A stretch of 64,000 nucleotides of DNA from Vicinamibacteria bacterium (GTDB lineage Bacteria; Acidobacteriota; Vicinamibacteria; Fen-336; JAGNNV01). Shown in pieces: positions 1 to 10,136 of this stretch (positions are counted from its first letter, which is position 1; every line of letters starts with the position of its first letter). The notes under the pieces were generated by a model. The model was given only the letters and a program-made list of their open reading frames with translations. It was not told where the DNA came from and ran no database searches. Where the stretch lies: assembly GCA_019694155.1 (NCBI GenBank), contig JAIBCN010000193.1:34231-98230 (forward strand). The letters are read 5' to 3'. The position numbers and the translations under genes were made by a program.

Positions 1-540
1 CAGAGATGGACGTGGTCGACCGGGCTTTCGCTGACGCACTCCCGATACAGGATCAAGGCGCTCTATCAGCCCCGGACCGCGAATCCAGGCGCATTCGACG
101 GGCAGCAGTACGCCTGGCGCACCGGATACTGGGCGATAGGCGCCTCGCGCTCCTTCGGACCCGTCGAGTTCCTTGCCCAGGGCCTGGATGGCGAGACCCG
201 CATGGGAATCGTCAGGGGCGGCGGCAATGCGGTCGCGGCGAAGTTCCAGGCCGCCTATCTCCTCGCCTCGTGGACCGACGGCGCGGAGGCGCGACACCGG
301 TTGAGCGTCCGCTACGACGCCTTCCGCGTGCGCGACCGCGACGACTTCAAGGTCGAGGACGCCAACGATGAATCGGGCGCGGCCTGGACGTTCGCCTACG
401 CGTTCATGCCCGCCGCCCGCCATCGCATCACCGCCGAACTCCTGCGGGTCGACAGCACCCGCGCCAACCGCCGCGACCTGGGCCTCGACCCGCGCGCCGT
501 GGAGGTCCTGGGCACCTTGTCCTGGCGAGTGACCTTCTAG
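1..540 (+). CDS. C-terminal part of a porin-like outer-membrane protein (cut by window edge)
   Basis: The reading frame is open from the first base, so the gene begins outside the window; 179 residues are visible. The sequence alternates aromatic and charged residues in short stretches (for example YAWRTGYWAIGAS, RLSVRYDAFRV, HRITAELLRVDS) and ends in SWRVTF. A terminal phenylalanine after alternating residues is the usual outer-membrane beta-barrel insertion signal. The pattern resembles the C-terminal half of phosphate-selective or other single-chain porins, but no substrate can be inferred. It ends 53 bp before the dienelactone hydrolase gene. An in-frame ATG at 202 is internal and is unlikely to be the start, because barrel-like sequence continues upstream of it. 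Confidence 0.6.
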   Translation, partial: QRWTWSTGLSLTHSRYRIKALYQPRTANPGAFDGQQYAWRTGYWAIGASRSFGPVEFLAQGLDGETRMGIVRGGGNAVAAKFQAAYLLASWTDGAEARHRLSVRYDAFRVRDRDDFKVEDANDESGAAWTFAYAFMPAARHRITAELLRVDSTRANRRDLGLDPRAVEVLGTLSWRVTF

Positions 541-593
541 CGCCGCACGAACAGGAACTACGGTACGCTCTCCGCCAACCGAAGGAGCACAAC

Positions 594-1487
594 ATGGCGA
601 AGAGAATCCCGAACAAACCCCTGAACGAGCGCGGCGTGGGCCGGCGTGACTTCGTAGCGCTTTCCGTAGCCGCGGGCGTCGCGGCGGCGACCACCCGCAA
701 GGCCAGTGGACAGGAACTCGAAGTGGCCGAGAACGATGTCGAGATCAAGATGCCGGACGGCGTGTGCGACGCCGCCTTCATCCGCCCGAAGTCGGGCGCT
801 CATCCGGGCGTCCTCCTCTGGCCCGATGCCTTCGGCCTTCGCCCGGCCATGCGGGCCATGGCGCGGCGGCTCGCGGGGGCCGGCTATTCCGTCCTCGTTC
901 CGAACCCCTTCTACCGCGTCTCCAAGGCGCCCTTCACGGACGCTTCCACCTTCAATTTCCAGAACCCGGACGACATGGCGAAACTCCGCCCGTTGATGGG
1001 CTCGGTGAACACCCCAGGCAACCCGGAGAAGGACGCCGGGGCCTACATCGCCTTCCTCGATGGGCAGAAGGAAGTGGACAAGAAGAGGAAGATCGGCACT
1101 CAGGGCTATTGCATGGGCGGGCCCCTGGTGGTGCGCACGGCCGCCGCGTTCCCCGAGCGGATCGGCGCCGGCGCGTCGTTCCACGGCGGCGGCCTCGTCA
1201 CCGACAAGCCTGACAGCCCCCACCTCCTCGCTCCGAAGATCAAGGCGCGGATGTACTTCGGCGTCGCGGGAAACGACGATCAGCGCCAGCCCGACGCCAA
1301 GGTCAAGCTCAAGGAGGCCTTCGAGGCCGCCAAAGTACCCGTGGAGGTGGAACTGTATTCCACCGCGCTCCACGGTTGGTGCATCACCGACATGCCCCTG
1401 CAGGGCAAGGACCCCATCTACAACAAGCCCGAAGCCGAGCGCGCCTGGGCGAAGCTCATGGCTCTTTACAAGGCGGGACTCGCCTAG
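594..1487 (+). CDS. Dienelactone hydrolase family protein, Tat-exported
   Basis: A 297-residue alpha/beta-hydrolase of the dienelactone hydrolase family. The N-terminus carries a twin-arginine type leader (GRRDFVAL followed by a hydrophobic alanine-rich stretch), so export to the periplasm is expected. The nucleophile motif GYCMGG places the catalytic Cys near residue 173. The motif LHGWCI near residue 260 supplies the likely His of the triad. AAGGAG lies just upstream of the ATG, supporting this start. Known family members cleave lactones such as dienelactone in chlorocatechol degradation, but many are general esterases. The next genes belong to the pentose phosphate pathway and give no clue to its substrate, so the function is inferred only at family level. 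Confidence 0.85.
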   Translation: MAKRIPNKPLNERGVGRRDFVALSVAAGVAAATTRKASGQELEVAENDVEIKMPDGVCDAAFIRPKSGAHPGVLLWPDAFGLRPAMRAMARRLAGAGYSVLVPNPFYRVSKAPFTDASTFNFQNPDDMAKLRPLMGSVNTPGNPEKDAGAYIAFLDGQKEVDKKRKIGTQGYCMGGPLVVRTAAAFPERIGAGASFHGGGLVTDKPDSPHLLAPKIKARMYFGVAGNDDQRQPDAKVKLKEAFEAAKVPVEVELYSTALHGWCITDMPLQGKDPIYNKPEAERAWAKLMALYKAGLA

Positions 1488-1534
1488 ACAAGGGTCAAGG
1501 GGGCGCCTGAAGCGTCGGCATATCATTGCCGGCG

Positions 1535-2317
1535 ATGCCGCGCGTGATCCTGGGGTTTGAAGACGCCGAGGCGGTGGCGCAGCACGCGGCGCGGGAGTTC
1601 GTGCGGCGGGCCCGCGCGGCGATCGCCGCTTCCGGGATCTTCAGGGTGGCCCTCGCCGGCGGGTCCACGCCCCGACGCTCCTACGAGCTTCTCGCCCACC
1701 CGTCTCTCGCGAACCAGGTGGACTGGGAGGCGATCCACGTCTTCTTCGGTGATGAACGAGCTGTCCTCCCCGATCATCCCGATTCCAACTACCGCACCGC
1801 CTTCGAGACGCTCCTCTCGAGGGTGAAGATCCCCGACGCGCAGATCCACCGCATGCAGGGCGAGAGAGCCGATCTCGACACCGCGGCGACCGAGTACGAA
1901 GCGACGCTCGCCGAATCGTTCGACCTCACCGTCGAGTCCTCGCCGCCGCGCTTCGACCTCGTGATGCTCGGCATGGGCGATGACGGCCACACCGCTTCCC
2001 TGTTCCCGTCCACGGGCGCGCTCGAGGAAAGGCGGGCCTGGGTGGTCGCGAACGACGTCCCGCAGAAAGGCACGCGGCGGATCACTCTCACCATTCCCGT
2101 CCTGAACGCGGCGCGCTGCGTCATGTTCACGGTGGAGGGCCACGACAAGGCGGCGGCGCTGGCCGCGGTGCTCGAGGGCCCGCGCGATCCCCGCCTCTAC
2201 CCATCGCAGCTCATCGCCCCGGAAGACGGCGACCTTCTCTGGCTCGTCGACCGCGCCGCCGCCCAGAGCCTCGCCATAAAGCCCCAAGATCCGTCACACT
2301 CGCGGAGCCTGTCATGA
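1535..2317 (+). CDS. pgl: 6-phosphogluconolactonase
   Basis: Hydrolyses 6-phosphogluconolactone to 6-phosphogluconate, the second step of the oxidative pentose phosphate pathway, in the cytoplasm. About 260 residues, the usual length for the DevB/NagB-like type. Recognisable motifs are ALAGGSTPR near the N-terminus, FFGDERAVLPDHPDSNY in the middle and GMGDDGHTASLFP after it, all characteristic of this sugar-phosphate isomerase fold. I chose the ATG at 1535 because the sequence from PRVILGFEDAEA onward is protein-like; an in-frame TTG three codons upstream (1526) is possible. The stop overlaps the start of rpe by 4 bp (ATGA), so the two genes are probably translationally coupled. It supplies the step between zwf and gnd, which lie on the opposite strand nearby. 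Confidence 0.93.
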   Translation: MPRVILGFEDAEAVAQHAAREFVRRARAAIAASGIFRVALAGGSTPRRSYELLAHPSLANQVDWEAIHVFFGDERAVLPDHPDSNYRTAFETLLSRVKIPDAQIHRMQGERADLDTAATEYEATLAESFDLTVESSPPRFDLVMLGMGDDGHTASLFPSTGALEERRAWVVANDVPQKGTRRITLTIPVLNAARCVMFTVEGHDKAAALAAVLEGPRDPRLYPSQLIAPEDGDLLWLVDRAAAQSLAIKPQDPSHSRSLS

Positions 2318-3003
2318 CCCCCTCGATCAAACTCGCGCCCTCGATTCTGTCCGCGGATTTCGCGCGCCTGGGCGACGCCATCGCGGAAGCGGAAGCCGCG
2401 GGGGCCGATCGCGTGCACGTCGACGTGATGGACGGCCACTTCGTTCCCAACATCACCATCGGCCCTGTGGTGGTCCGCTCGCTGCGACGGGTGACGCGCC
2501 TGCCTCTCGAGTGCCATCTCATGATCGAGGATCCGGACACCTACGCCCCCGAATTCGCGGCGGCGGGCGCCGACACCATCACCGTCCATCCCGAGGGCGC
2601 GCGCCATCTGCACCGGACGATCCACCGCATCAAGGAGCTCGGCAAGCGCGTGGGAGTCGCCTTGAACCCGGCCACGTCGGAGACGCTCATCGAAGAGGTG
2701 CTCGCGGATGTCGACCTCGTCCTCGTGATGACCGTGAACCCCGGCTTCGGCGGGCAGAAGTTCATCGAGAGCACCCTGCCCAAGCTCCGGCGCATCCGCG
2801 AGCGGATCGACGCGGTGAACCCCGAGTGCGAGCTGGAGGTGGATGGCGGCATCGACGCGGTCACCGTGGAGAGCGTCGTCTCCGCGGGCGCGCGCGTCCT
2901 CGTCGCGGGATCGGCGGTGTTCGGCGCGAAGGACGGCGTCGCCGCAGCGTCGAAGCGGATCCTCGACGCCGCGAATCACGCTCTCACTCATCCCTATCGG
3001 TGA
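2314..3003 (+). CDS. rpe: Ribulose-phosphate 3-epimerase
   Basis: Interconverts ribulose 5-phosphate and xylulose 5-phosphate in the non-oxidative pentose phosphate pathway. The protein is 229 residues, normal for this TIM-barrel family. Motifs present are APSILSADFARLG at the N-terminus, HVDVMDGHFVPNITIGP with the metal-binding and catalytic Asp, LVMTVNPGFGGQKFI, and EVDGGID with the second catalytic Asp. The ATG overlaps the stop of pgl by 4 bp. After its stop comes a 370-bp region that contains a separate small-RNA-like transcript, so the pgl-rpe operon probably ends here. Confidence 0.95.
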   Translation: MTPSIKLAPSILSADFARLGDAIAEAEAAGADRVHVDVMDGHFVPNITIGPVVVRSLRRVTRLPLECHLMIEDPDTYAPEFAAAGADTITVHPEGARHLHRTIHRIKELGKRVGVALNPATSETLIEEVLADVDLVLVMTVNPGFGGQKFIESTLPKLRRIRERIDAVNPECELEVDGGIDAVTVESVVSAGARVLVAGSAVFGAKDGVAAASKRILDAANHALTHPYR

Positions 3004-3040
3004 GGGAGGATCTCTTCAGAAAATTAGCCGGAAAAAACTC

Positions 3041-3071
3041 TTGACAGGAGGACCGGAGAAGCGCACATTAA
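3041..3071 (+). promoter_or_regulatory. Sigma70-like promoter of the small RNA locus
   Basis: A perfect -35 hexamer TTGACA at 3041-3046 is followed 17-19 bp later by weak -10 candidates (CACATT at 3064 or CATTAA at 3066). No gene starts immediately downstream, but a structured non-coding stretch ending in a strong terminator does, which is why I read this as an RNA-gene promoter. Transcription would start near 3075. Confidence 0.5.
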
Positions 3072-3074
3072 TGG

Positions 3075-3342
3075 CGCCGGTTGCGTGGAGTTCCTGAGGC
3101 GCAGCCGATGTAGCAAGGTCGCAAGAAACCTCAAACCATACGGAGGCGCTCACAGCGATACACCGCATGTCCAACGAGGCTCCACCTCAGCTGTCTGGCC
3201 CCTTGGCCGCCGCACGCGAGCCGAGGGGTGACCGGCCGTAACCAAGACCGTCTTCATAGACGGCCGGGATCTACCAACTGATCCCACCCGGGCCTGGCCT
3301 GTTCGCGTCCCCGCTTCGTCGGGGCCGACGCCAGGCCCTTTT
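3075..3342 (+). ncRNA. Structured small RNA of unknown class (6S-like candidate)
   Basis: This stretch lies between rpe and the convergent ROK kinase gene and has no plausible reading frame. It starts just after a TTGACA promoter and ends in a strong intrinsic terminator, giving a transcript of about 265 nt. Local helices are visible, for example CCGTC-ttcata-GACGG at about 3248-3263 and CGCT-cac-AGCG near 3150. A longer-range helix may form between CGGTTGCGTG (about 3079) and the CACGCGAGCCG segment near 3214. The GGAGGCGCTCACAGCG segment recalls part of 6S RNA, and the size is slightly longer than typical 6S. I cannot assign the class with confidence; tmRNA, RNase P and SRP RNA signatures were looked for and not seen. 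Confidence 0.5.
3290..3342 (+). terminator. Intrinsic terminator of the small RNA
   Basis: The arms GGGCCTGGC (3290-3298) and GCCAGGCCC (3330-3338) are perfectly complementary over 9 bp and are followed directly by TTTT. A nested CCCCG/CGGGG helix (3309-3313 with 3320-3324) closes a CTTCGT loop. This is a classic rho-independent terminator reading on the plus strand, 32 bp before the end of the convergent ROK kinase gene. Confidence 0.85.
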
Positions 3343-3374
3343 CATTGCGCCCCTGCCGCGCTCGCGCTCTGGGC

Positions 3375-4022
3375 CTACTCCCAGAGCCGCTGCCCGCCCT
3401 TGAAGGCGTTCGCGTTGTCTCCCCGGCGGCAGCCGGGCGGCAGCTCCTTCAGGAGCTTCGTCTGTCCGCCTCCCAGAACCACGTAGTCCGCGACCATCGC
3501 GGCCTTGAGGAGAGCGACGACGGTGGCCACGTTCCGGCGCCACTTCTTCTTGCCCGACTTCTCGTAGCCGCGCAGGCCGACGTAGTCCTCGTACTCGCCA
3601 CGGCGATAGGGCAGGTGCGCGAGTTCGAGCGGCGCCACCTTGCCTCCCGTGACGAGCGCGGAGCCAAGCCCGGTGCCGAGGCCGAGGAACAGCATGGTGC
3701 CGCCCTCGTAGCTGCCAAGCGCCTGCATGGCCGCGTCGTTGATGATCTTCACCGGCTTTCCGAGCGCCTTCTGGAAGTTGAAGCCCACCCAGCCCTTCCC
3801 GAGATTACGGGGCTCGTGGGCGATCTTCCCTCCCACCACCGCGGCGGGGAATCCGATCGACACCCCGTCGTAGGGCTTGTCCGCCATCACCCTCTTCACC
3901 GCGGCCACGAGGTCGCGGGGCGTGAAGTCCGCGCCCGAGGGGACCTTCGTGGGGGTGATCTCGCCGGTCAGCAGGAGCTTGAGATTCGTCCCGCCCACGT
4001 CCAGCACCAGTATCTTCATCAT
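3375..4022 (-). CDS. ppgK: ROK-family sugar kinase, polyphosphate-glucokinase-like
   Basis: A 215-residue kinase of the ROK/ASKHA fold. The N-terminal phosphate-binding motif is [16 protein letters not shown], the catalytic region is [12 protein letters not shown], and the second phosphate loop is [31 protein letters not shown] and [15 protein letters not shown] complete the family pattern. The short length, the absence of the ROK zinc-binding cysteine cluster and the late KKKWRRNV segment resemble polyphosphate-dependent glucokinases, so phosphorylation of glucose with polyphosphate and/or ATP is inferred, not shown. Its ATG overlaps the zwf stop by 4 bp (an ATG three bases later is also possible). 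This feeds glucose 6-phosphate directly to Zwf, encoded just upstream in the same operon. Confidence 0.75.
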   Translation of the reverse strand: MMKILVLDVGGTNLKLLLTGEITPTKVPSGADFTPRDLVAAVKRVMADKPYDGVSIGFPAAVVGGKIAHEPRNLGKGWVGFNFQKALGKPVKIINDAAMQALGSYEGGTMLFLGLGTGLGSALVTGGKVAPLELAHLPYRRGEYEDYVGLRGYEKSGKKKWRRNVATVVALLKAAMVADYVVLGGGQTKLLKELPPGCRRGDNANAFKGGQRLWE

Positions 4023-5404
4023 TGCGGCGTGTGCCAGCCTCCCACGTCAGACACGAGACGGTCGGCCTGGGGCGGGCCCCAGGAACCCGGCTCGTATTCC
4101 CAGAGGTCGCTCGGCCCGTGGATCACCGGATCGACGATCCGCCACGCGGCCTCCACGGTGTCGTAACGGGCGAAGAGAGTGGGGTCGCCCTCCATGGCGT
4201 CGCCGAGGAGGCGTTCGTACGCGTCCATCTCGTCGCCGGTGTTCTGCTGGACCACCGCGAGTTCGACGGGCCGCCCGGCCATGCCGTCTCCCGCCCGCTT
4301 GGCGCGCGCGCCGATCGCGATCTGGACGTCGGGGCCGAGGCGGAAGCGCACGTAGTTGCCCTGCGAGAACGCGGGCTCGTGGAAGACCACCTGGGGCGGG
4401 GTCTTGAGTTCGACCACCACCTCCGTCACCGTCTTGTGCAGCGCCTTGCCCCCCCGCACGAAGAAGGGCACGCCGGCCCAGCGCCAGGAGTCGATCCACA
4501 GCTTGAGCGCGGCGTAGGTGCCGATGTACGAGTCCTTGGCCACGCCGGGCTCATCGCGATATCCGCGGAACTGGCCGCGCACCATGTGGGCGGTGTCGAG
4601 AGAGCGGACGGTGCGGAGCACCTTCGCCTGCTCATCGCGGATGGCGTCGGGGCTCGCGGAGGAGGGCGGCTCCATGGCGAGGAAGCCGACCACCTGCAGG
4701 AGGTGATTCTGGATGACGTCGCGGATGATGCCGGTCTCTTCGTAGAACTTGCCGCGCCCGCTCACGCCGAAGCTCTCGGCCATGGTGATCTGCACGCTCT
4801 CCACGTAGTTGCGGTTCCAGATCGGTTCGAGGAAGGAGTTGCCGAACCGGAAGTAGAGGATGTTCTGCACCGCCTCCTTGCCGAGGTAGTGATCTATCCG
4901 GAAGATCGACGATTCGTCGAAGGCGGCGTGCACCACCTCGTTCAGGGCGCGCGCCGATTCGAGGTCGCGCCCGAAGGGCTTCTCCACCACCACCCGCCCG
5001 TTCTTCGCGCAGCTCGAGTCGGCGAGGCGCTGGATGACGGTCGGGAAGAGGCTCGGGGGAATCGCGAGGTAGTGAGTGGGCCGGGTGGCGCCCTCGGCGT
5101 CGAGCAGGGCCTTGAGCGTGTTGAAGGTTTCGGGCGCGTTGTAGTCGCCGTCCACGTACCGGAGCTTCCCGGCGAGGACCTTGAAGGCCTCCTCGTTGAG
5201 GCCGCCGTACGTGCTGACGCTGTTCTTCGCGCGCTCGATGAGCTGCTCGGCGTTCCAGCCGGACTTCGCCACCCCGATGACGGGGAAGGTGAGCTGGCCG
5301 CGCCTCGCCATGGCCTGAAGGGCGGGGAAGATCTTCTTGTAGGCGAGGTCTCCCGTAGCGCCGAAGAAGACGAGGGCGTCGGAGGGCGGGGCCTTGGGAG
5401 TCAT
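4019..5404 (-). CDS. zwf: Glucose-6-phosphate 1-dehydrogenase
   Basis: Oxidises glucose 6-phosphate to 6-phosphogluconolactone with reduction of NAD(P)+. The protein is 461 residues, in the range for bacterial Zwf. The N-terminal nucleotide-binding motif is [19 protein letters not shown], and the substrate-binding signature [15 protein letters not shown] sits near residues 165-180. The [12 protein letters not shown] segment is also typical. Its start overlaps the gnd stop by 4 bp and its stop overlaps the kinase start by 4 bp, so gnd-zwf-kinase form a tight minus-strand operon. This order lets hexokinase-like, dehydrogenase and decarboxylating steps be made together. Confidence 0.96.
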   Translation of the reverse strand: MTPKAPPSDALVFFGATGDLAYKKIFPALQAMARRGQLTFPVIGVAKSGWNAEQLIERAKNSVSTYGGLNEEAFKVLAGKLRYVDGDYNAPETFNTLKALLDAEGATRPTHYLAIPPSLFPTVIQRLADSSCAKNGRVVVEKPFGRDLESARALNEVVHAAFDESSIFRIDHYLGKEAVQNILYFRFGNSFLEPIWNRNYVESVQITMAESFGVSGRGKFYEETGIIRDVIQNHLLQVVGFLAMEPPSSASPDAIRDEQAKVLRTVRSLDTAHMVRGQFRGYRDEPGVAKDSYIGTYAALKLWIDSWRWAGVPFFVRGGKALHKTVTEVVVELKTPPQVVFHEPAFSQGNYVRFRLGPDVQIAIGARAKRAGDGMAGRPVELAVVQQNTGDEMDAYERLLGDAMEGDPTLFARYDTVEAAWRIVDPVIHGPSDLWEYEPGSWGPPQADRLVSDVGGWHTPQ

Positions 5405-6411
5405 TTCTTTTCGACGTGGCCGCCGAAGCCGAAGCGCATGGCGGAGAGCACGCGGTTCTGGAAGTCGTCCTGGCCGCGCGAAGCGAACCGCTCGAAGAGC
5501 GAGGCGGTGAGGACGTGGGCGGGAACGCCTTCGTCATTGGCGGCGGCCACCGTCCAGCGGCCTTCGCCCGAATCGGAGACCTTGCCCGAGAAGTTCGAGA
5601 GGTCGGGGCTCGTGACGAAGGACTGCGCGGTGAGGTCCAACAGCCACGAGGCCACGACACTTCCCCGCCGCCACAGTTCGGTGATGTCGCCGATATTGAA
5701 GTCGTACTGGTAGTGCTCGGGGTTCCGAAGGGGCGTCGTCTCCGCGTCCTTCTCGTGGCTGGCCTTGCCGATGTTCGCGTTCTTGAGGATGTTCAGGCCT
5801 TCGCCGTACGCGGCCATCAGGCCGTACTCGATGCCGTTGTGAATCATCTTCACGAAGTGGCCGGCTCCCGCGGGGCCGCAGTGGAGGTAGCCTTCCTCGG
5901 CGGTGCCTCCGACCTTTTCGCGGCCGGGCGTGCGCGGAATGGTGCCGATCCCCGGGGCCAGGGCCTTGAATATCGGGTCGAGGTGCTTCACCACCTCGTT
6001 CTCGCCGCCGATCATCAGGCAGTAGCCCCGCTCGAGGCCCCAGATGCCGCCGGAGGTGCCCATGTCGACGTAGTGGATGCCCTTGGGGGCAAGGGCCTTC
6101 GAGCGCGCGATGTCGTCGTGATAGTGCGAGTTGCCGCCGTCAATGAGGATGTCGCCCGAGGCCAGAAGCGGGGTGAGGTCGGCGATGGTGGAGTCGACGT
6201 AGGCCGCGGGCACCATGATGCAGAAGGCGCGGGGCTTGTCGAGCTTCGAGATGAACTCGGAAAGCGACGCCGAGCCCGTGGCCCCTTCCTTCACCAGGGC
6301 GGCCACCGCGTCCGCCGAGCGGTCGAACACCACCAGCTTGTGACCCGCCTTCATCAGGCGGCGCACCATGTTGGCGCCCATGCGACCCAGACCGATCATT
6401 CCAAACTGCAT
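5401..6411 (-). CDS. gnd: 6-phosphogluconate dehydrogenase, decarboxylating (short type)
   Basis: Converts 6-phosphogluconate to ribulose 5-phosphate and CO2. The 336-residue length marks the short, GndA/YqeC-like subtype, which is often NAD+-preferring (family knowledge, not tested here). The Rossmann motif is [19 protein letters not shown], followed by LVVFDRS; the substrate loop contains [10 protein letters not shown] and the catalytic region [19 protein letters not shown]. The ATG at 6411 begins [12 protein letters not shown], which fits family starts. It lies 63 bp after pgi on the same strand and overlaps zwf by 4 bp. Confidence 0.94.
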   Translation of the reverse strand: MQFGMIGLGRMGANMVRRLMKAGHKLVVFDRSADAVAALVKEGATGSASLSEFISKLDKPRAFCIMVPAAYVDSTIADLTPLLASGDILIDGGNSHYHDDIARSKALAPKGIHYVDMGTSGGIWGLERGYCLMIGGENEVVKHLDPIFKALAPGIGTIPRTPGREKVGGTAEEGYLHCGPAGAGHFVKMIHNGIEYGLMAAYGEGLNILKNANIGKASHEKDAETTPLRNPEHYQYDFNIGDITELWRRGSVVASWLLDLTAQSFVTSPDLSNFSGKVSDSGEGRWTVAAANDEGVPAHVLTASLFERFASRGQDDFQNRVLSAMRFGFGGHVEKK

Positions 6412-6474
6412 CGCGTGCCTTCTCCCTTTGGTTGATCAAAGACCCGAAGCTTGGGACTCTACCTCAAGGCCAAA

Positions 6475-8163
<1,689 letters not shown>

Positions 8164-8172
8164 TCAGACGTT

Positions 8173-9165
8173 CTAGCTGGCCCTGGCGCCCACCAGCTTC
8201 AGCCGCTCGGTCAGGAGTTTCTCGAGCGCCACGATGGCCTTCGAGAACCCTTCGATCCCCTCGGCGAGTTTGTCCTTCGCCATCCGATCCTTCTCGTGCA
8301 TGGCACGGAACGCCGCCTCATCCACCGGGGTCTTCGGAATGTCCATCCCCGCGGCCTTCGCGGGATCGAGCTTCCGCACCAGCGTGCCCTCCTGCGACTG
8401 CAAGTCGGCAAGGAGGTTCGGCGCAATGGTGAGCAGATCGCAGCCCGCGAGCTCGATGATCTCCCCAAGGTTGCGGAAGGACGCCCCCATCACTTCCGTC
8501 TTGTAGCCATGCTTCTTGTAGTAGTTGTAGACCGTGGTGACCGACAACACGCCCGGATCCTCCGCGGGCGGATAAGAGTCCCGCCCGGTGTCCTTCTTGT
8601 ACCAGTCAAGGATGCGCCCGACGAAGGGCGAGATCAGCCGCACGCCCGCCTCCGCGCAGGCAATCGCCTGATGCATGCCGAAAAGAAGCGTGAGATTGCA
8701 GTGAATCCCCTCCTTCTCCAGCACCTCGGCCGCCTTGATCCCTTCCCACGTCGAAGCCAGCTTGATCAGCACCCGATCCTTCCCGATCCCGGCCGCCGCG
8801 TACTGCCCGATCAGGTGGCGCGCCTTCGCGATGCTCGCGTCGGTGTCGTACGACAACCGCGCATCCACCTCGGTGGACACGCGCCCCGGCACGATCTGCA
8901 GGATCCGAAGCCCGAACTCCACAGCCAGCCGATCGATGGCCAGTTCCACCACCTTCGACTCGGCGGCGCCGGAACCCGCCTGCTTGGCCGCCCACATCAG
9001 CGCCCCGTCCACCACCTCGGCGTATTCGGGCATACCGGCCGCCGCAGTGATCAGCGACGGATTCGTGGTGGCGTCGCGCGGAGTGAACTTCCGGATGGAA
9101 TTGATGTCCCCGGTATCGGCGACCACCACCGTCATCGACTTGAGCTGATCAAGCAACGTGGACAT
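8173..9165 (-). CDS. tal: Transaldolase
   Basis: Transfers a dihydroxyacetone unit between sugar phosphates in the non-oxidative pentose phosphate pathway. The 330 residues match the TalA/TalB-type (class 1) enzyme. The Schiff-base lysine lies in [16 protein letters not shown], and the N-terminal [10 protein letters not shown] motif and [12 protein letters not shown] are typical. The start [20 protein letters not shown] matches family starts and has AGGAGGATC-like sequence before it (the plus strand shows gatcctcct right after the ATG complement). It is the first gene of the minus-strand cluster and is preceded by the perfect inverted repeat at 9252-9284. Confidence 0.96.
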   Translation of the reverse strand: MSTLLDQLKSMTVVVADTGDINSIRKFTPRDATTNPSLITAAAGMPEYAEVVDGALMWAAKQAGSGAAESKVVELAIDRLAVEFGLRILQIVPGRVSTEVDARLSYDTDASIAKARHLIGQYAAAGIGKDRVLIKLASTWEGIKAAEVLEKEGIHCNLTLLFGMHQAIACAEAGVRLISPFVGRILDWYKKDTGRDSYPPAEDPGVLSVTTVYNYYKKHGYKTEVMGASFRNLGEIIELAGCDLLTIAPNLLADLQSQEGTLVRKLDPAKAAGMDIPKTPVDEAAFRAMHEKDRMAKDKLAEGIEGFSKAIVALEKLLTERLKLVGARAS

Positions 9166-9251
9166 GCGATCCTCCTGAAGGGATAGACGTTCGACCCAAG
9201 AGCCAAAGGCGAGCGGCCAGCATATCAGGAGGCCTTTTTGAGCCCCCCGCC

Positions 9252-9284
9252 GGGTAGTGGGCTAGTTAAACTAGCCCACTACCC
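9252..9284. repeat. 15-bp perfect inverted repeat with TAA spacer
   Basis: GGGTAGTGGGCTAGT, the trinucleotide TAA, then the exact reverse complement ACTAGCCCACTACCC. The position is between the tal start and the end of the toxin gene. No T-run follows on either strand, so a simple intrinsic terminator is unlikely. It could be a protein-binding site, a bidirectional hairpin or a mobile-element scar at the left edge of the accessory island. Confidence 0.8.
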
Positions 9285-9289
9285 CCCGC

Positions 9290-9334
9290 CGTCATTGCGA
9301 AGGCCCTTTCCGTTTCGCTTGGCCTGAAGCAATC
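9290..9334 (+). repeat. Left copy of a 45-bp dispersed repeat (CATTGCGA...GAAGCAATC)
   Basis: The unit begins CGTCATTGCGA and ends GAAGCAATC. A second copy of the same length lies inverted at 15510-15554; by hand alignment 31 of 45 positions agree, with both ends conserved. Repeats of this type (CATTGCGAGG...CGAAGCAATC) are scattered in intergenic regions of many bacteria. Here the two copies bracket the accessory island. Confidence 0.65.
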
Positions 9335-9373
9335 CCGCGGCTGCGCCCGCAACCCTGCCAGGCGCCCGCCAGG

Positions 9374-9640
9374 CTACTGTCGATACACCTCCCGACGGTG
9401 GCCGATCTTGAAGACGTCGACGACGCGCGCCTCGTCGTCAACGGTGAAGAGGATCCGATAGTCACCCTGCCGTACCCGCCACGCGTTCGCCGCACCCGCG
9501 AGCTTTTCGCAGCCGGCGGGGCGAGGATTGTTCGCCAGAGCGCTGATACGGCTAACGATGCGACGCAGGTCGCGCCTCGACCCAACCGCCTCAAGCTCGC
9601 GCCCGGCCGACGTCCTGATGCGAAGGCTATAGGCGACCAA
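9374..9640 (-). CDS. RelE/ParE-family toxin
   Basis: An 88-residue basic protein of the RelE/ParE superfamily. The order of elements fits the family: LRIRTSAGRELEAV (helix 1), RIVSRISALANNPRPAGCEKLAG, then ANAWRVRQGDYRILFTVDDEARVVDVFKIGHRREVYR. The WRVRQGDYRI core and final HRREVY are characteristic. RelE types cleave mRNA on the ribosome and ParE types poison gyrase; the sequence alone does not decide between them. The start overlaps the end of the upstream antitoxin gene by 14 bp, as expected for a coupled toxin-antitoxin operon. Confidence 0.85.
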   Translation of the reverse strand: MVAYSLRIRTSAGRELEAVGSRRDLRRIVSRISALANNPRPAGCEKLAGAANAWRVRQGDYRILFTVDDEARVVDVFKIGHRREVYRQ

Positions 9641-9854
9641 CGCGCTTCAGCCCCTGCACGAAGGTCCCGAAATCCAGGCTCTTCTCGCTTCGTCGCTTGC
9701 TCAGGGCTTCGAGATCGACCGCGTCCTCGGCCAAGGCTCGACGTACCGCCTCATTCACGATACGCGACAGGCTGTGTTCCGAGGAGGCGGACCGAAGGCG
9801 CAAGGCGCGGTGGAGGTCGCGTTCCAGGTAGACGGTGGTGCGGGTGGTTTCCAT
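9627..9854 (-). CDS. Ribbon-helix-helix antitoxin
   Basis: A 75-residue protein beginning METTRTTVYLERDLHRALRLRSASSEHSLSRIVNEAVRRAL, a ribbon-helix-helix (CopG/Arc-like) DNA-binding domain. The remaining C-terminal tail (about residues 45-75, LEALSKRRSEKSLDFGTFVQGLKRVG) would wrap the toxin. It overlaps the RelE/ParE toxin gene by 14 bp. A doubly palindromic operator lies immediately upstream of its start, consistent with autorepression by the antitoxin or the complex. Confidence 0.85.
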   Translation of the reverse strand: METTRTTVYLERDLHRALRLRSASSEHSLSRIVNEAVRRALAEDAVDLEALSKRRSEKSLDFGTFVQGLKRVGRL

Positions 9855-9866
9855 GGCGACAGCATC

Positions 9867-9888
9867 ATAACGTCATGACGTCATAACG
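9867..9888. promoter_or_regulatory. Palindromic operator of the toxin-antitoxin operon
   Basis: Two overlapping perfect 10-bp palindromes, CGTCATGACG (9871-9880) and ATGACGTCAT (9875-9884), sit 13-34 bp upstream of the antitoxin start and are extended by ATAACG-type ends. Ribbon-helix-helix antitoxins typically bind such tandem short sites, so autoregulation is inferred. Confidence 0.7.
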
Positions 9889-9926
9889 CTACGAGAATCT
9901 GGGGCTGGGGCCCGGCTTGGCGTTCC

Positions 9927-10136
9927 TCAGTTGCCGGGCCCAAGGTCGGTGAGACACTCCGAGGCGCGAGACACCCCAGCCACGAGCGAATGATGCCTCG
10001 CGCGCGTGCCGGCGACGTAGTGCGGGTGGCGCTCCGTGACGTAAACATCCTCGAGATCCGCGTCATCCGCCACGATCTCCATTCGCTCCTGCAGGGGCCT
10101 CATCCTCCCCCACCTGAATCGTCGGAGTCGGGCCAT
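9927..10136 (-). CDS. Small hypothetical protein, doubtful
   Basis: A 69-residue reading frame with the acidic central segment MEIVADDADLEDVYVTERHPHYVAGTRARHHS. The composition of that segment looks more protein-like than most shadow frames here, but I recognise no family. It lies between the antitoxin operator and the decayed helicase fragment on the same strand. It could be a fragment of a lost gene, and it does not match the expected continuation of the helicase. The N-terminal end overlaps the tail of that fragment. Confidence 0.25.
   Translation of the reverse strand: MARLRRFRWGRMRPLQERMEIVADDADLEDVYVTERHPHYVAGTRARHHSLVAGVSRASECLTDLGPGN

Noticed and set aside
3075..3342. tmRNA, RNase P RNA or a cobalamin riboswitch
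   Set aside because: No tmRNA resume codon region or tRNA-like end, no RNase P core sequences, and no B12 box were seen; no gene follows that a riboswitch could control.
9252..9334. CRISPR array or att site
   Set aside because: There is only one perfect inverted repeat and one dispersed repeat, with no regular spacers, tRNA end or integrase gene.
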